A stretch of DNA of 64,000 bases, taken from positions 7,220,001 to 7,284,000 of the forward strand of contig JAVTVJ010000001.1 of the NCBI GenBank assembly GCA_034509425.1. The letters are read 5' to 3'. Each line of letters begins with the position of its first letter. The first letter of the stretch is position 1. Below are positions 1-12,530 of the stretch, piece by piece. The notes beneath the pieces are model-generated. The model saw nothing but the letters and a program-made list of their open reading frames with translations, was not told the DNA's origin and made no database searches. The stretch comes from Eopsaltria australis (taxonomy: Eukaryota; Chordata; Aves; Passeriformes; Petroicidae). The translations under genes were made by a program, and so were the position numbers.

Positions 1-3000
1 TGCAGGTGTGAGAACAAGGCATTTAGCCCCATCTGTTGTTATGTGCTGAGTGCAGAGGAAGAGGCTTTCCAGCAATGCAGTGGTATAGCTACATAGTTAT
101 ATGATATCTAAAACAGTTCATAATTTCCTGTGGAAAAAAAGTGTTGGCCTTGTTATAATTCTTGGGTTTGAAAGCTGAATTTAATAGGACATAGTATTTA
201 GGAAAAAAATAGTTTCTAGTTCTTCTTCACCTGTACTTTGAAATTCCCTGTACATTTTTCTGATATTTAGTTTCTGAATTTATCTTTGAATTTATTTGTG
301 CTGCACAACAGAAAATACAATGGTCATTTTGTATAGGACAGCAAGGTTTTCTGTGAGACACTGGGCCAAGTATTGCATATTTAACCTGAGTAATGAATCC
401 ATTTAGCAAAAAGAATAAATAATAATCATAAATGACTGGCTGATTCAATAGACATTGAAGTTAAGTCCTTTTGCTGTCAATAGTCAGTGGATCATGACTA
501 TGATCCTGCCATTTCCCTTTGCATATGCATGCTTCTACCTTCAATGAAAAAATTTAGATTATGTCTTACTGAAAATCCATTATATAGGTCTTTTCAACAA
601 TTTTAGCAATTAATTTCATGTATGTACACCTATGTATGCTGTAACTTCTAATGAATTATACTGAAACTTTATCAATCAGTGGCTTTCTATTTTCTTTTCC
701 ACTTGATATTGTGGTGTCAATTTTGTAAAGGTATTTTATAGCATAAAATTACTACTTCATGCTCTTTTATCTATGGATATTAATCTAACAGATTTTGGTT
801 CAATGTTTCTGTAAATATTATTTATATTTTGTGATATATTGTAACAATATTCTGGAAAAGAGCTTCATAACTTCTGAAAACATATGATAGTTGCAATTTT
901 TCAGGGATAAAATGAGTGCATTAAAATACTTTTTGGTTAGATTTGGAAATAAGTAACTAAAATCTTCTGAGTTTTTTTGGTATATACCCTTTCTTAGGGC
1001 TGTTTATAATATACATAAATTTGTTACAGAATTTATTAGTTAACATCTAGAAGATTTGGGAACTTTGGCACTGGAGATGTGTGAGAATCAGAAAAGAAGC
1101 ATTGGGAGACAATAAATACCTTCTCTCATCCTGCTGGTTCTTCCTAACGACCCATGAGGGTGCATTCAACCCTCAGGGTGTCCCACTACAGCATTCCATG
1201 GTATCCATGAACATACTCATGCTCCCTCCCTCGAAAGGAGGTGAGGATATGGTGTGTCCAGCCCTTGGGCAGTGCTCTGACCTGAACATTTTTGGAGCCC
1301 ACCTCTGTATACCCTACATGTTAGTCTGAGGAAAGCCAGCAGCGTGGCTTGTGAGTAGGGTTTAATACACCAAGCAGGTGAGCACTGGTGAGGGTGAAGC
1401 TCAAAAAGCTGCACTGTAAGAAATAAACCTTGGAAAAATCAGGAGTCACCGCCAGGGGTGAAAGAACCACAGGGCTCCCACAGCAGTATCAGTGGGAATT
1501 GAGTGCAGTGACTCACGTGGATAGATTCACAGCTAATGTAGCTTACCAGGACCTGTGAGAGGAACTGCAGCTTCATTGTCCAATTTCCTCATTCTGGTTA
1601 CAAATACTACTAATCTGAATTGCCATGTTCATACCAGCAAACTGCTGGCAAAGACTGAAGAAAAAGCAAGAGCTTTAAAAATGCAGGGCATTTCTTCCTT
1701 TGATATGACAGTTTATCGATGCAAGAAAGCTGGTTGTAATTTTGATAAAGTGTCCAGTCTGTACTGGTAAAGACCAAGAAAAATGGACACAGCTTAATCA
1801 CAAAGGTTAATTTTAAATAGGAAAAACATAGTCTCAATTCTCTACAGATTTCTGAGAAGCCTATGGCAGAATTTTAGATGGAGGAATTTTTTGGTTGAAG
1901 TTACCAAAACGATATGTATCCTCAGATAATGATTATTAAATTAAATTAATTTAGATCAGACCCCTCAGTGAACTTCAGGAAATACAGTAAGCTCCCTTTA
2001 TTTCACTGAGTGATAATTATTTAGAAAAAGACATAGTTATCACAAGAGAGAAGAATTACTTACCAGTTTGCCTCCCTGTTGCAGTCATTTGGATCTAAAC
2101 TGCTTTATACAGGGATTTTTGACAGGGAAGAGAGAAGGTAAGAGAGGAACCAGTGTGATTTATAGAAAATAAAGCAGGTTCACCCATTTCCTAGTTACGG
2201 TCATTAACAGTGGTATAATTGTGCATAATCATTGGTCCCATTCCTAGTGTACATTGCTAGAGGCTAACTAAACTTCACATCTGCATAGAAATTTAGATGC
2301 AAATATGAATTGTGTTCACTGGTATGACTAGTGTAAAGTAAACAAAGGGTATTTCTATTGTATATTTAAGGTTGAGAAACCTATTTTGTGAACAGCATGC
2401 TATCAGCAAAGACTTCACAGTTATTAAGTAACTGCAAAAGGACATGGTCAGGTCAATGATGGGTAAGGAAAAAGCCATATATAAAGAGCACAGCAGTGTT
2501 GGGATATTGATAGGCACTTGTGGTTGTCCCCATCTGGGAAAACTGCAATAATTCTCTCTCTGTATCATGGTTTCTATGTTTTAAAACAAAAGGGAAAGGG
2601 CTGTGGGGGGAAGGAAAAAGGATCTGAATGCCAAGCAGGGATGAAGAATACAGAAAAGTTAGAGCAAAATGGATGGTTTGATTTCTCATCACTTTTCTAC
2701 TGAAGAATTAAATTTGCAAGGTCATGTTGTGGGTTATTTAGTCACACGCAGATCAGTGAAGGTAACTGGATTCAGATGAGTTCCAATCCAAGAGATATTT
2801 AAAGAAGTGAGTTCCCTAACTATATATACAAAACAGTGTTGTCTAGACTCACTTTGCATATTAAATCAAACCTTGAATTCCAGGAGTTAAAGGACCTTAT
2901 ATTAGGCCCTTAACAAAAAATCTGCTCTGAGCTCTGAGATCCACCTTCTCAGGTTCACTTAATGAGATAACACTGTATTTCATTTGCTATGACTTCCATG

Positions 3001-6000
3001 TACTTTATTCCTTTGTTTCTTTTTAGAATTCTCCACCAATACTTGTTGCAGCAGAAGTTTCCTTTATAAAATTCCCATGGCTCACTAGTCCATAGTCATG
3101 GTAGAACAAACATGAAGAGTACTGGTTACCTGTAACTAGGACTATGCATCTACTGAACATATTACATAAGGGCTTTCTTTAACTCCTTTCTTTAAAACAT
3201 CTGTATTTCAGGTGTGTTTGCAATCAAATGTGGGAAGAAAAATTCAGAAAGTGGAAGAAACAGATGAAGAAGAGCGGAATTACTGTAAAAAAAGTTCTTT
3301 CTCAGAAAGAAAGTTCTTTCTTTTCTCAGAAAATTTCTGAGAAATCTGTACTGTAAATTTTTTCAGGTGCTAATAGATTTTCCCTATTACCCTTCACATT
3401 TTTATTTTTCTTAGTTTTCTTGACCCCTTTACTGCATGGCAGAGAAAGTTATCATGTTAGATCTTTTGAACTGCTTTCGAAATGTCTTGTCAGATGGTTT
3501 TGATTGAATTTGTTGTTAAGAGCTCAGAGCCTTAGCTTTAGGAATCCAACTGTGATATGTAAAAGTGGTATCTCAGAATCTTTCTTTTAGCCAAATGACC
3601 AGTTTGCAAATTCCTATATGAGTCAGTTCTTCTTTTTTATTTTCCTCAAAAACCTATCTAGAAATGCTGGTATAAGTGCAGCCTGGACCTGATGTGTACA
3701 TGACACCCAGATTATTATCTTCCTTCAAAACTGAATTCATATTAGCCTCTGAATGGGAAGCAGAATCCATGTAACATTGAATGCTAGGTAGGAAGGGAAA
3801 TCTCCATCAGCTTTATTAGTCTGTAACAGCTTCTAATATGCCCTTGTATGGTTGAAACAAGGTACAACTTTGGCATAGTTCATGGGAAATAATACACACA
3901 GTAGGGACAATGTGATTACTGCTGTAAGGGGACAGAAAAGATCCCAGCTTTCCTTACCTAACATACCTGTGATTGAACAATATAAATGTTCATAACCCTC
4001 AGTATTGATTGTTTGGGAGGCATCTGGGAAAAAAACTGCAGGCTCAAGCACAGACTTTCCTATCCCATAAGTTTCAAGCTGAATTTTTTCTTTAGAACAG
4101 ATAAAATTCTTCCCTACATAAACATCTGCCCCCCAAAACCTATGTGATTACATCAACATATAGAAATAGTTTGCTGCTTCTGGAAAGGTTTGTTCAATCA
4201 AACAAATAATATGAAATATTTACAGAAAGCACCTTGGTTGATACATCCAGCTTTTCAAATCTCATGCTGGTTTGTGAAACCATGATACAAGAGTTCCTCT
4301 CCCTTTCATTTAAACTCAGTTCTTAAATCTCATGGGCCTTAATTCTCAGAATTCTCTGTGGCTCTGCTGGTCCATGTGTGCATCATATTTCATCTACTGC
4401 ATCTCTACACACTGACCTCTTTAGGACAGGACCTTGGTCCTTTGCCATAGGGCTCCTTTTGTACATTGTAGTACATGTGAAGGACAAATTGTGAATAAAA
4501 AACGGACAAAATTAAGACCGTACAAAAGCCATAGAACATTTGAGTAGCTTATTATAGGCCAGTTCACTACCCAAAATACAATTTTAATACAAAAGCTTAA
4601 ATGCCATCCTGGTACTCTTTTTATCAACTGGATCTTTTTATTCTAAAAATACTGCTTTTAGAAAATCAAGAGGAAACAGCCGGGGAAGGTGAGTTCTCTC
4701 TCGGCACATAAGTTGAATTCTGAACATTGGGGAAATATTTATCACCCTAAAAGAGGAGTAAAAAGTCTTTATGTCTGTGAGGAAAGGCTGTCTGACAGCA
4801 GTATCCAAGCTTGTAAAGGTTCAGGGCTTTGCCTTGTCAAGGTCAGACAAACATTTAGCCAACAGCTTTGAAAAATAAGCAGTTGTGAAGGACAAAAGAA
4901 ACAGAATGATTGCACTTCTTTAGACAACACGTGTGTTGTGAAATTTAGCTTGCAAATGATGAGGAGTCAATTTTATAGGACTACTTGGTGTAAAAATTTT
5001 AATCTTAAAAATGTTATACCCATTTGGTCTTGTATATACGGCAATCTGGTTTTCCATTTCTTTTAAAGAAAAATGAAAACATTGAAGTGGGGTTATAACA
5101 GCTTCTTTAATTTTTTTCTTTATTTTAAATTATGCTTATTCACCCATACATTCTCTTTCTGAGTATTCATTTAGAAGGAAGATTTTGCAATAGTCACATT
5201 TAATTTATCAGGGTGCAATAATTTGTGTTTCCCAATCATCTTGCAGACTTTGGTTCATTATACTATTGTTTCACATGAGTAAGTTAGCAAAGTTTGGATT
5301 GATTGACTCTAATTAACTAAAACTGGTTCCAGGCTGTGCATCTATTGTCATGGTAGCTAGCCACAAAGCCCCAAACTGTTCAGTAATGGCAATATAACGT
5401 ACTATCGATATGAAAACTCCGGCAAATGTTTAATGTTGGGCTTGTCAGCAAATGAAAATTGCAACAGCGGAGGAGGGAGGAAAGGGACATTAGGACAAGC
5501 GTGTCTCAGAAGGCTTGGGGAAAATGTAGCCTTTCAGAGCTGCTGGTGCTCTGATCTTTTCACTTATTGTCATATTGGCCTCCAACGCAGAAAGAAATGC
5601 AAGCCAAACTTACACACTGTTCTGGAAAAGAAAACTCCACTTATATTTTTGATTAAAAAACCCTCAAAATGAACCCAAAACTCTAGACTGAAATAAGACC
5701 TCTTGAATAATGTGGACTTCTCCCTTCGATTTTTTACATGCAAATGTATTTTCCCTTGTTTTTGTTAGTCCGCTTGCATAAAGTCTGAATCTATTCTTTG
5801 CTTATTACTACCAGAGTCTGACCAATATTAAATGCATCCTCTTACACAGTACATGGGTGCATTGAAAGCTTAAGATAATAAGCAAATATTTCTTTCTTTG
5901 GTTGGGCTTAAGAATCCATCTGAAATTTAGCAGTATTAATGAATGCCTCAAAAGATGAACTGCCACTGCTGGCAGAGGTGTACAGCACCTCGGCACGTCC

Positions 6001-6500
6001 AGAATGTGCAAGTCTGAAAGTGCAAAAGCTTTATTCTATCTTTATACCATAGGCTGTCTCCTCTCCAGAGATGCCTCACCTGAAATCACAATTTCTGTGT
6101 ATCGCTGCAAAAATGATAGTTAGGAGAACAGTTTTGAAGAGCCAATGTCAAACACAGAAGCTTGGGAATTCCAAGACTGCTTTCCTTAGCTTGACCTACC
6201 TGTGTGACTGCATTGCTGCAGCCTCCAATATCTTACTTGGGAACTGTTTGTAAGAGGACACCTGCAGAAGTCAGTGTTTACTACTGCCAGGGAGCAAGTT
6301 CTTAGTGTGATATTAAGTCCTTACATGGGCCTGTCTTTCCTATTTCCAAAGCATGTGATTCAAACCATGATTCAAGAACAGATAAGCCCTTCATTTCTCA
6401 TTTTTCTATGTCCTGTAATCGCAGGACAAGTCAGAACCTGTCTCTTTATAGTGGGGAGCACAATGTCCCTTTTACAGACACTCTTTGTCCCAAAATTGTA
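1..6500. other. AT-rich intergenic DNA, no gene recognised
   Basis: Only short chance open frames. Holds the palindrome at 3322 and a weak acceptor-like site ahead of a 42-codon open frame at 3212-3340. In mammals CCDC178 is the upstream neighbour of KLHL14, but no exon of it could be supported. Confidence 0.6.
3322..3344. repeat. Perfect palindrome, 11-bp arms
   Basis: TTTCTCAGAAA, A, TTTCTGAGAAA. It sits at the end of a short array of GTTCTTTCT/CAGAAA words (3287-3344), suggesting local slippage or template switching. Confidence 0.95.
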
Positions 6501-7011
6501 CTATTTACAGCACCTGCAGCCTCTGCCCAAGAGGAGCTGGCTTCCCCCAGGATACCTGGGGGCCATACAGGAGGGTCACCCCATCACCTGCTGGGTGCCA
6601 GCCCAGAGCTCCATCCCCAGCTGCTCTGAGGCTGAGCCCCCCTGAGCAGCCTGGCAGCTCCCTTCTCCAGTCCTTTTCCAGGTGAATATCTTCTACTTTA
6701 CCATTTACCAAAATAAGGACTTGCTTCTTACGGCATGACTCATTTTAACCTTTAACATAGATTGTCACCAGGGTGAGAGGCACCTCCAGTTTTTCCAAAG
6801 TGGCACAACTCATCACAGGCTGTTTCCAAGATCTTTGCAGTTTCATTTCTTCCCCAACCTGGACTGAGGGATTGAGACCAAAGCTCACTGGTAGGAGTCG
6901 TGAGGGGCCTTTTGGTCCCCTTGGATGTAGGCACACAGCTTCAATCAGCTTTGGTACAATTTAGAACCCTGGGAGTGATGAAATTGGGTCCCAGAGCCTG
7001 GTGCTGCCCTG

Positions 7012-7052
7012 CTCTGACTCACTTTGTGCCTTCAGGCAAGACATTTAACACC
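7012..7052 (-). repeat. Possible MIR-like SINE scrap
   Basis: CTCTGACTCACTTTGTGCC and TTCAGGCAAGACATTTAACA resemble the MIR/CORE-SINE body. Such ancient scraps do occur in bird genomes, but the match is by eye and the orientation is uncertain. Confidence 0.25.
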
Positions 7053-7104
7053 AGGCTGTGATACCTCTCATTGCACTACACATTACACCAGAAAGGGTCT
7101 CGAG

Positions 7105-7163
7105 GAAGTCAATGGAGCTACTTGTGGAGCGTTTGTACTTAGTAAGTGTGTCACAATCTGGCC
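7105..7163. repeat. Possible old amniote repeat fragment
   Basis: GAAGTCAATGGAGCTACTTG and, further on, CACAATCTGGCC look like the arms of the palindromic repeats seen at 41086. Too short for a firm call. Confidence 0.3.
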
Positions 7164-9560
7164 TTCGCTTAAGTTTCCCCTTTTATAGGAAATTACAGAC
7201 TCATTTCCAAGGTTGTGGGGCTTAATTAGTTTATGTTTGCAAAACACATCTTATTGCTGGTGAAAAGAAATAACCATTATGATGATGATGATGTGTTCAG
7301 TGCATGGCAAGGTCTTGGGTCTGTCTAGGTTTTGCTTCATTTATTCTGTATAAAATAAAAAAAAAAAAAATTTAAAAGTCCTTCCTTTGCAATTATTTGA
7401 AAACCTATTTCTGGCAATGGTGCATTCATTCTTCTGTCAGAACTGTTAGGGGACAACCCCTCTCCTCCTCCCTCCCAAAACTACTTGTGCAAACTTCCCC
7501 AGAGCCTGAGCCTGTGGCACAAAGCCAGTTGCCACTGCAGGGTGATGGAGACTGACCAGACACAGCAAAGCTGTGATGGGAGTGTGGCTCAGATGGACTT
7601 GCTGTCTGACACCCTCCCAAACATAAATGCCTATCCCTTTCCTGCACTCAGAATATGTGCTTTTTTAACCCTAAGATGTAGCATATCTTTTAAATTTGGC
7701 ATTAGCAAACAGGGTTTATTTCCATCAGCTGTTATAATTTTTTTTAATTCTGTTTTTTTGGGGTTTTTTTTTGTTTTTTTAATCCAAGTATGGTTCTCAT
7801 GGTGTAGTAAATGACATTAGGCTTTTGTAAATTCTTGCAGAATATAACAGATCATTGATTTTATAACACAGTCACTGCTTTTGCATTCTGATGAGATTAT
7901 TAGTAGCAGCCTAGAATACAACATCCCTGCATACTGTTAGTTAAAAAAAATAAAAGTTTACTAAATGGTCTCTTGTCAACTGTATCTGAAAATCATTATA
8001 GTTTCTCTGGTTTCCTTTACATGGAGGGCTTCTTCTGTGAGCTGTTGGGTTACATCGGTGTGAAGTTACAGAATTATTGCAGGAATGCTGTTTATTTCTC
8101 GTTAGCTGTTTGTTTTTCTACAGAAAAGCACTTTTTTTAAGTATTTATAAATTGGTTGTAAAAATTGTTCCCATGCTCAAGACATGCAGTATTTTATCTG
8201 AGCTCAGTAAACATGTTTTCCCTTTCATACTTTAGCTGAAATTACATTAGACATTTTTATCTCATGTCAAAGCAAACACAAATCAAGCCATTTTCTGATC
8301 TTTTCACACATCCTGTGTTGTAACCTTAAAGCAGCTTCATTTGCCAATGAAGGCATGAACCATCTGATCTTTTCAGGCCAAATTCCCTCTCTTCCCTGCA
8401 TTGCAGCTGCCTGTAGTACATCCACTGTGTACCTGCCTCCAGCTGGGAGCTGGTGACACCAACACCAGCACAGGACCATGCTTCAGACCCTGCTCACTGG
8501 GCAGAGGGGAAGGGAGGATTTAATCTTGGATATATTTTTAACAGGCTAAAGTGCTGGAATGAAAATCCAGCTGCTGGAATGCAGCATTTTCTCTGCTTCC
8601 ATACTGTTATTAACATACATCTGTATTAACACCATGACAGTCCACCCTACAAATTGATACAATACCAAATAAAGAGCCTGCACTGTGCACCGTAATGACT
8701 CTACAGGAGCCATTACATCTGATGTAGTCAATATTATACATTTTTTAAAAATATATGAATGCATATTTAACTGAGAGATCTGATCTGCTCCAGCAGTTCT
8801 GGTCTATCAGAAACATAATATGCATTTTAAAAAACTGCTTGCATACATTTTACGTTTTTACCTGAGAAGCTGAATGCAGGGACATATTTTATTTTCTGTG
8901 TCTGCCCATGACACATTTGTTTCAAAACAAAACAAAAATAAGTGGCAAAACTGATGAAGACTGGGCTCTGTTGCCTTGTAGTGCCACCTCCAGTGTCCCC
9001 ATTCCCTTAGCATCTCTCTCCAGCAGCTTTTGCTCTGTGTCCCTGTGGGTACATTTGCTGCTTGAACAGGAGTGAGCATCTCAGCAGAGCAGAGCATCAC
9101 TGAGTCTCAGTTGTTTGACACCACTGCAGCTGGTGGCTGTGCCACCAGCCACACATGCTCAGGGTGAGCTGCATGAGCTGCCTGCACCCACACACATGTG
9201 CACTGAAAGCAGAGGGTGTTGAGGTGCCACCAGCACTCACAGGCCACCTGGGCTGCACAGGGAGAGGGTCGGAGGGAGGGGACCTCAGCTGTAAAATCCT
9301 GGTGGGTACATCTCTCTCTCTCTTGAATGAGATCATACCCCATGGTTTTGCAGACAGAGCAAATGCTGCTGTGGTTCCACATTCATGGGGTAGGGGCAGC
9401 TTGACCTGGGGATCTGATTTTAGGATGGCACAAGCATCAGGCTGGGCTGGGTCTGGGCTTGAGCATAGGGCCCCTGGAGGTTTCCTCTCAGTTTTGCAGG
9501 CATTGCTTGTGGGAGGCACTGAACAGCCCCAGATCTTCTGAACATGCTGCAGTTCCCCTC

Positions 9561-9717
9561 TGCAGCTGCTGGCCTGCCTGACCTGTTTTGAGTGTTGTGA
9601 GCAGAGGACACACAAGTTCAGCCATCCTCACCACGAGACACAGAGTGGAAAGAACGGGTACAAAGGGTAAAAGACACCTACGTATTTTTCTATTTTTGAA
9701 AAGAGACCTTTGCTTTC
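9561..9717 (+). repeat. Tandem duplication A, copy 1 (about 157 bp)
   Basis: This copy starts TGCAGCTGCTGGCCTGCC and ends AGAGACCTTTGCTTTC. It is followed directly by a shorter copy at 9718-9826 with the same words in the same order. Confidence 0.9.
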
Positions 9718-9826
9718 TGCAGCTGCACCTGTTTTGAGTGTTGTGAGCCACACAAGTGCCATCCTCACCACGAGACACAGAGTGGACGGGTTACATTTCT
9801 ATTTTTGAAAAGAGACCTTTGCTTTT
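9718..9826 (+). repeat. Tandem duplication A, copy 2 (about 109 bp, with deletions)
   Basis: Shares CCTGTTTTGAGTGTTGTGAG, CCATCCTCACCACGAGACAC, and TTGAAAAGAGACCTTTGC with copy 1. The alignment shows only losses in copy 2: after the first CTGC, after GTGAGC, after CAAGT, and a cluster after GAGTGG. No clear substitutions are seen. Confidence 0.9.
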
Positions 9827-12377
9827 ATCACTACCAAATACATGTAGCAAGCAGCCTCATTCCCTTTCCCACCTGTGTCTGCATGCATAGGTGTCCCCAT
9901 ACCCTCACCAGGCTAATGCAGAACAGGACTTAAGTCTGAGAATTCCTGGGGACTTGTAGGCACTCTTTCTCCCCAGGAAGCATTCCTCCCTCTCACCCTT
10001 GAAGCCCTCTTTGGCTTTCTCCTTTACACCTTTACAGAGCTCTGACATTCACACATGTGAGCATGAAAGAACTAAGTAGTGCAATCCATAGAGGAGCATT
10101 CCTTATTAATTACCCCTATTCATCCATGGAGATGGATGTAGTTTGAGGCTAAATATAGCTTGCCCACATAGCGAGGGTTTGGACTGCAATGCCACCAACG
10201 TTGCCAGCTCTGTGGCAAATTTTACTCATAGATTTTCCCTGAAAGCACTCATTTCTGGATTTGGGTGATGATGTGAGCAGTTTGGGCTTCTAAACAAAAG
10301 CTGGTTTCTGTCACATACATCTGTGATTTGAAAACACACATCTGAAAGGCTCTGGCATTGCAGTATTCAGAATCAGATCTGCTTAGCTGTGACTGTATTT
10401 GTGCTTCTTTTACCAGGCATCATGCAGAGGGGTGCAAGTGCACACTCTAAGGGACATGTGGAAGCCAAGTGTATACTGTGGGCAAAGCAGGCTGGTAAAG
10501 ACATCTCTTCAAACATGTACAAAGGTGTATTTCAGAACAGCCTGGACAGCAATAGCAGCTCTAAGCATTTCAGAGGTTGTGAGTAAATGTGGATTTCAGA
10601 GAAGCAATCAGTATGGGGTTTGGGGCAGTTTTAAGTGAAAAGGCAGTGTCTTGTACTCTGCACCTCTTTGTTTCTTGAGTTAGAGGATCTGGGTGTAGAA
10701 TACTGCTAATAATGTACTATGTTAAGAATAAAATTAAAAAGTGCTGAGTGTTTACTCAGTGCTGTGTAAGACCAAAATATGACTGCCCTTCACTGGGAGA
10801 GCTTCAACTCAGAGATGGACATCAGCTTAAACAAGTGAAAACTCAGGACATCACAGAAGAAAAATGTTTTACAAGCAATTACTGACCTTAGAGTTATCTT
10901 TCTTTCTCTTATCAAAAAGGGAATTCAGTGTGTAAATATTATTAAAGAAGAAACATATGAAATAATGAGGAATCATTTCTGTCAAATGGATATAAGATGC
11001 TAATTGGTGATGTGCTGAATCCCAGAGATGCTTGACATTCAAAAAGTGAGTGAAGTACGGCAGAGCATTTGTATAGGCCATCTGGAGATGTACACCATAC
11101 TCTACACTTGATGAGAAAGTGGCATCAAACTGAAATTTCTGATTCCAAGACCTAAATATGCATCAATCCAGGCTTCAAATTTCATAGATTGCTGGGAAGA
11201 TCACAGATAAACAGCAATCTGGCACATTTCCGACTAGAGCGAGAAAAATGCTTTCTGCTTCCTTCCTTCCTTACAAAATTATTAAAGATTTGAAGACCAT
11301 CCATAAGCTTTAGTTGCAAAAACTTTGGAAATCACATTCTCATTTACACATATTTCTGTCTCCTGGGGTAATTTGACCATGAAATCTCTGTGCAGACAGG
11401 GCTATCCAAAATTCCATATCAGCAAACAATGGCACTGTTACAGAAGAAATATCATGCACAAAAACATCATATGAATCTATGTAGTGATGTCTTCAGTTCT
11501 TCCATGACTTCAGGGTTTCTCTGGTAAGAGAACAAAACCAATGTAAAAAAGAAGCAGTAGCTGTTGAGCACCCCCTTCTCTGGTTTTCATCCCTCACACA
11601 GGGCACTAAAGAATTTTTGCTCTTGGTACAAGTAGCTGTTACAAGGCACTCATACAGCTTATTAAACCTTGAGATGATCCAGATGGTAGTGTCGGAGACA
11701 TTACTTTACAGAAACATACATTACTACTTACTTCATGCATTTACATCAGATCTCAGCAGTGCTGGCAGCCCTACAGACTACATATGTACTGAACCACGAT
11801 GTTAGATGCTGCCCCAATACAGACCTATGAAGGAATCACATTTCATATATTTCACATGTGTGAAAATTACATAGATACGGATTTAGATACGGCATTGGCA
11901 CATATAAAAAGAGCAATGTCAAATCTGGCCCAGGCCACAGTGATCAAAGTCTTGATGATGCTGTAGATAAAAAGCAGAGCAAGTAGGGAGACATTTGAAG
12001 GAAAAAATAAGATCTCTGTTTTTGTCACCTGAGCCTTGAACTAGTTATCTTTAAGGAGATACCAGAAAAGCAGACAGTATGAAGGATCTGACATAGAGCT
12101 ATGTGAAGGACTGAAAGACCTGTGTTGTTGCACTGATATCAACCCCCTCCATAGTACATCTGCTCTGTGGGGACAATGAAGGCTCTGGTGCTGTCCAAAT
12201 GTTGATGATGTCCAGCTCCCTTCCAATATGCTAGATCAAGGTCTAATCTTTTTCTACACACTGATCATGTCTGTAGGAGCACAGTTGCAGAGATCACCTT
12301 GTCTGCTCCTCTGCCACAAGATGCAGGAGTAAAACCAGAAAAAAAAACCCTGGAAAATTTTCCTGATCTCTTCTTTA
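9827..12377. other. Intergenic DNA, nothing recognised
   Basis: Mixed-composition unique sequence with only short chance frames and no recognisable repeat. Confidence 0.55.
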
Positions 12378-12530
12378 AAATTCCTCAGTGGTGGCAAACC
12401 CACTGTATGGCAAACAATTTGTGACCACATTTCACTGCTCTTGTTTCTAGAAAGATTTTCCCCAAAGTCTAAATGTCACCATCATTAATACCTGTTGAAT
12501 TTAGCACTTCCTGTCCTACCAATTAGGCTA
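12378..12530 (-). mobile_element. Old CR1 LINE fragment
   Basis: The order of words matches the reverse complement of CR1 3' sequence: ATTCCTCAGTGGTGG, CAAACAATTTGTGACC, TTTCACTGCTC, AGAAAGATTTTCCCC, AAGTCTAAATGTCACC, ACTTCCTGTCCTACCA. It is heavily diverged, so the call rests on pattern memory. Confidence 0.5.

Larger units (their letters stand above)
6501..9560. other. Intergenic DNA with GC-richer patches, no gene
   Basis: GC-richer patches at about 6505-6690 and 8980-9560 give overlapping chance frames on both strands, including a 172-codon one on the - strand (9097-9615). There is a run of T and G near 7739-7775 and a short GAT repeat near 7279-7292. Possible ancient SINE/MITE scraps lie at 7012-7163. 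Confidence 0.55.

Noticed and set aside
9097..9615. 172-codon - strand frame near duplication A
   Set aside because: Located in a GC-richer patch with overlapping frames on the other strand and no domain.
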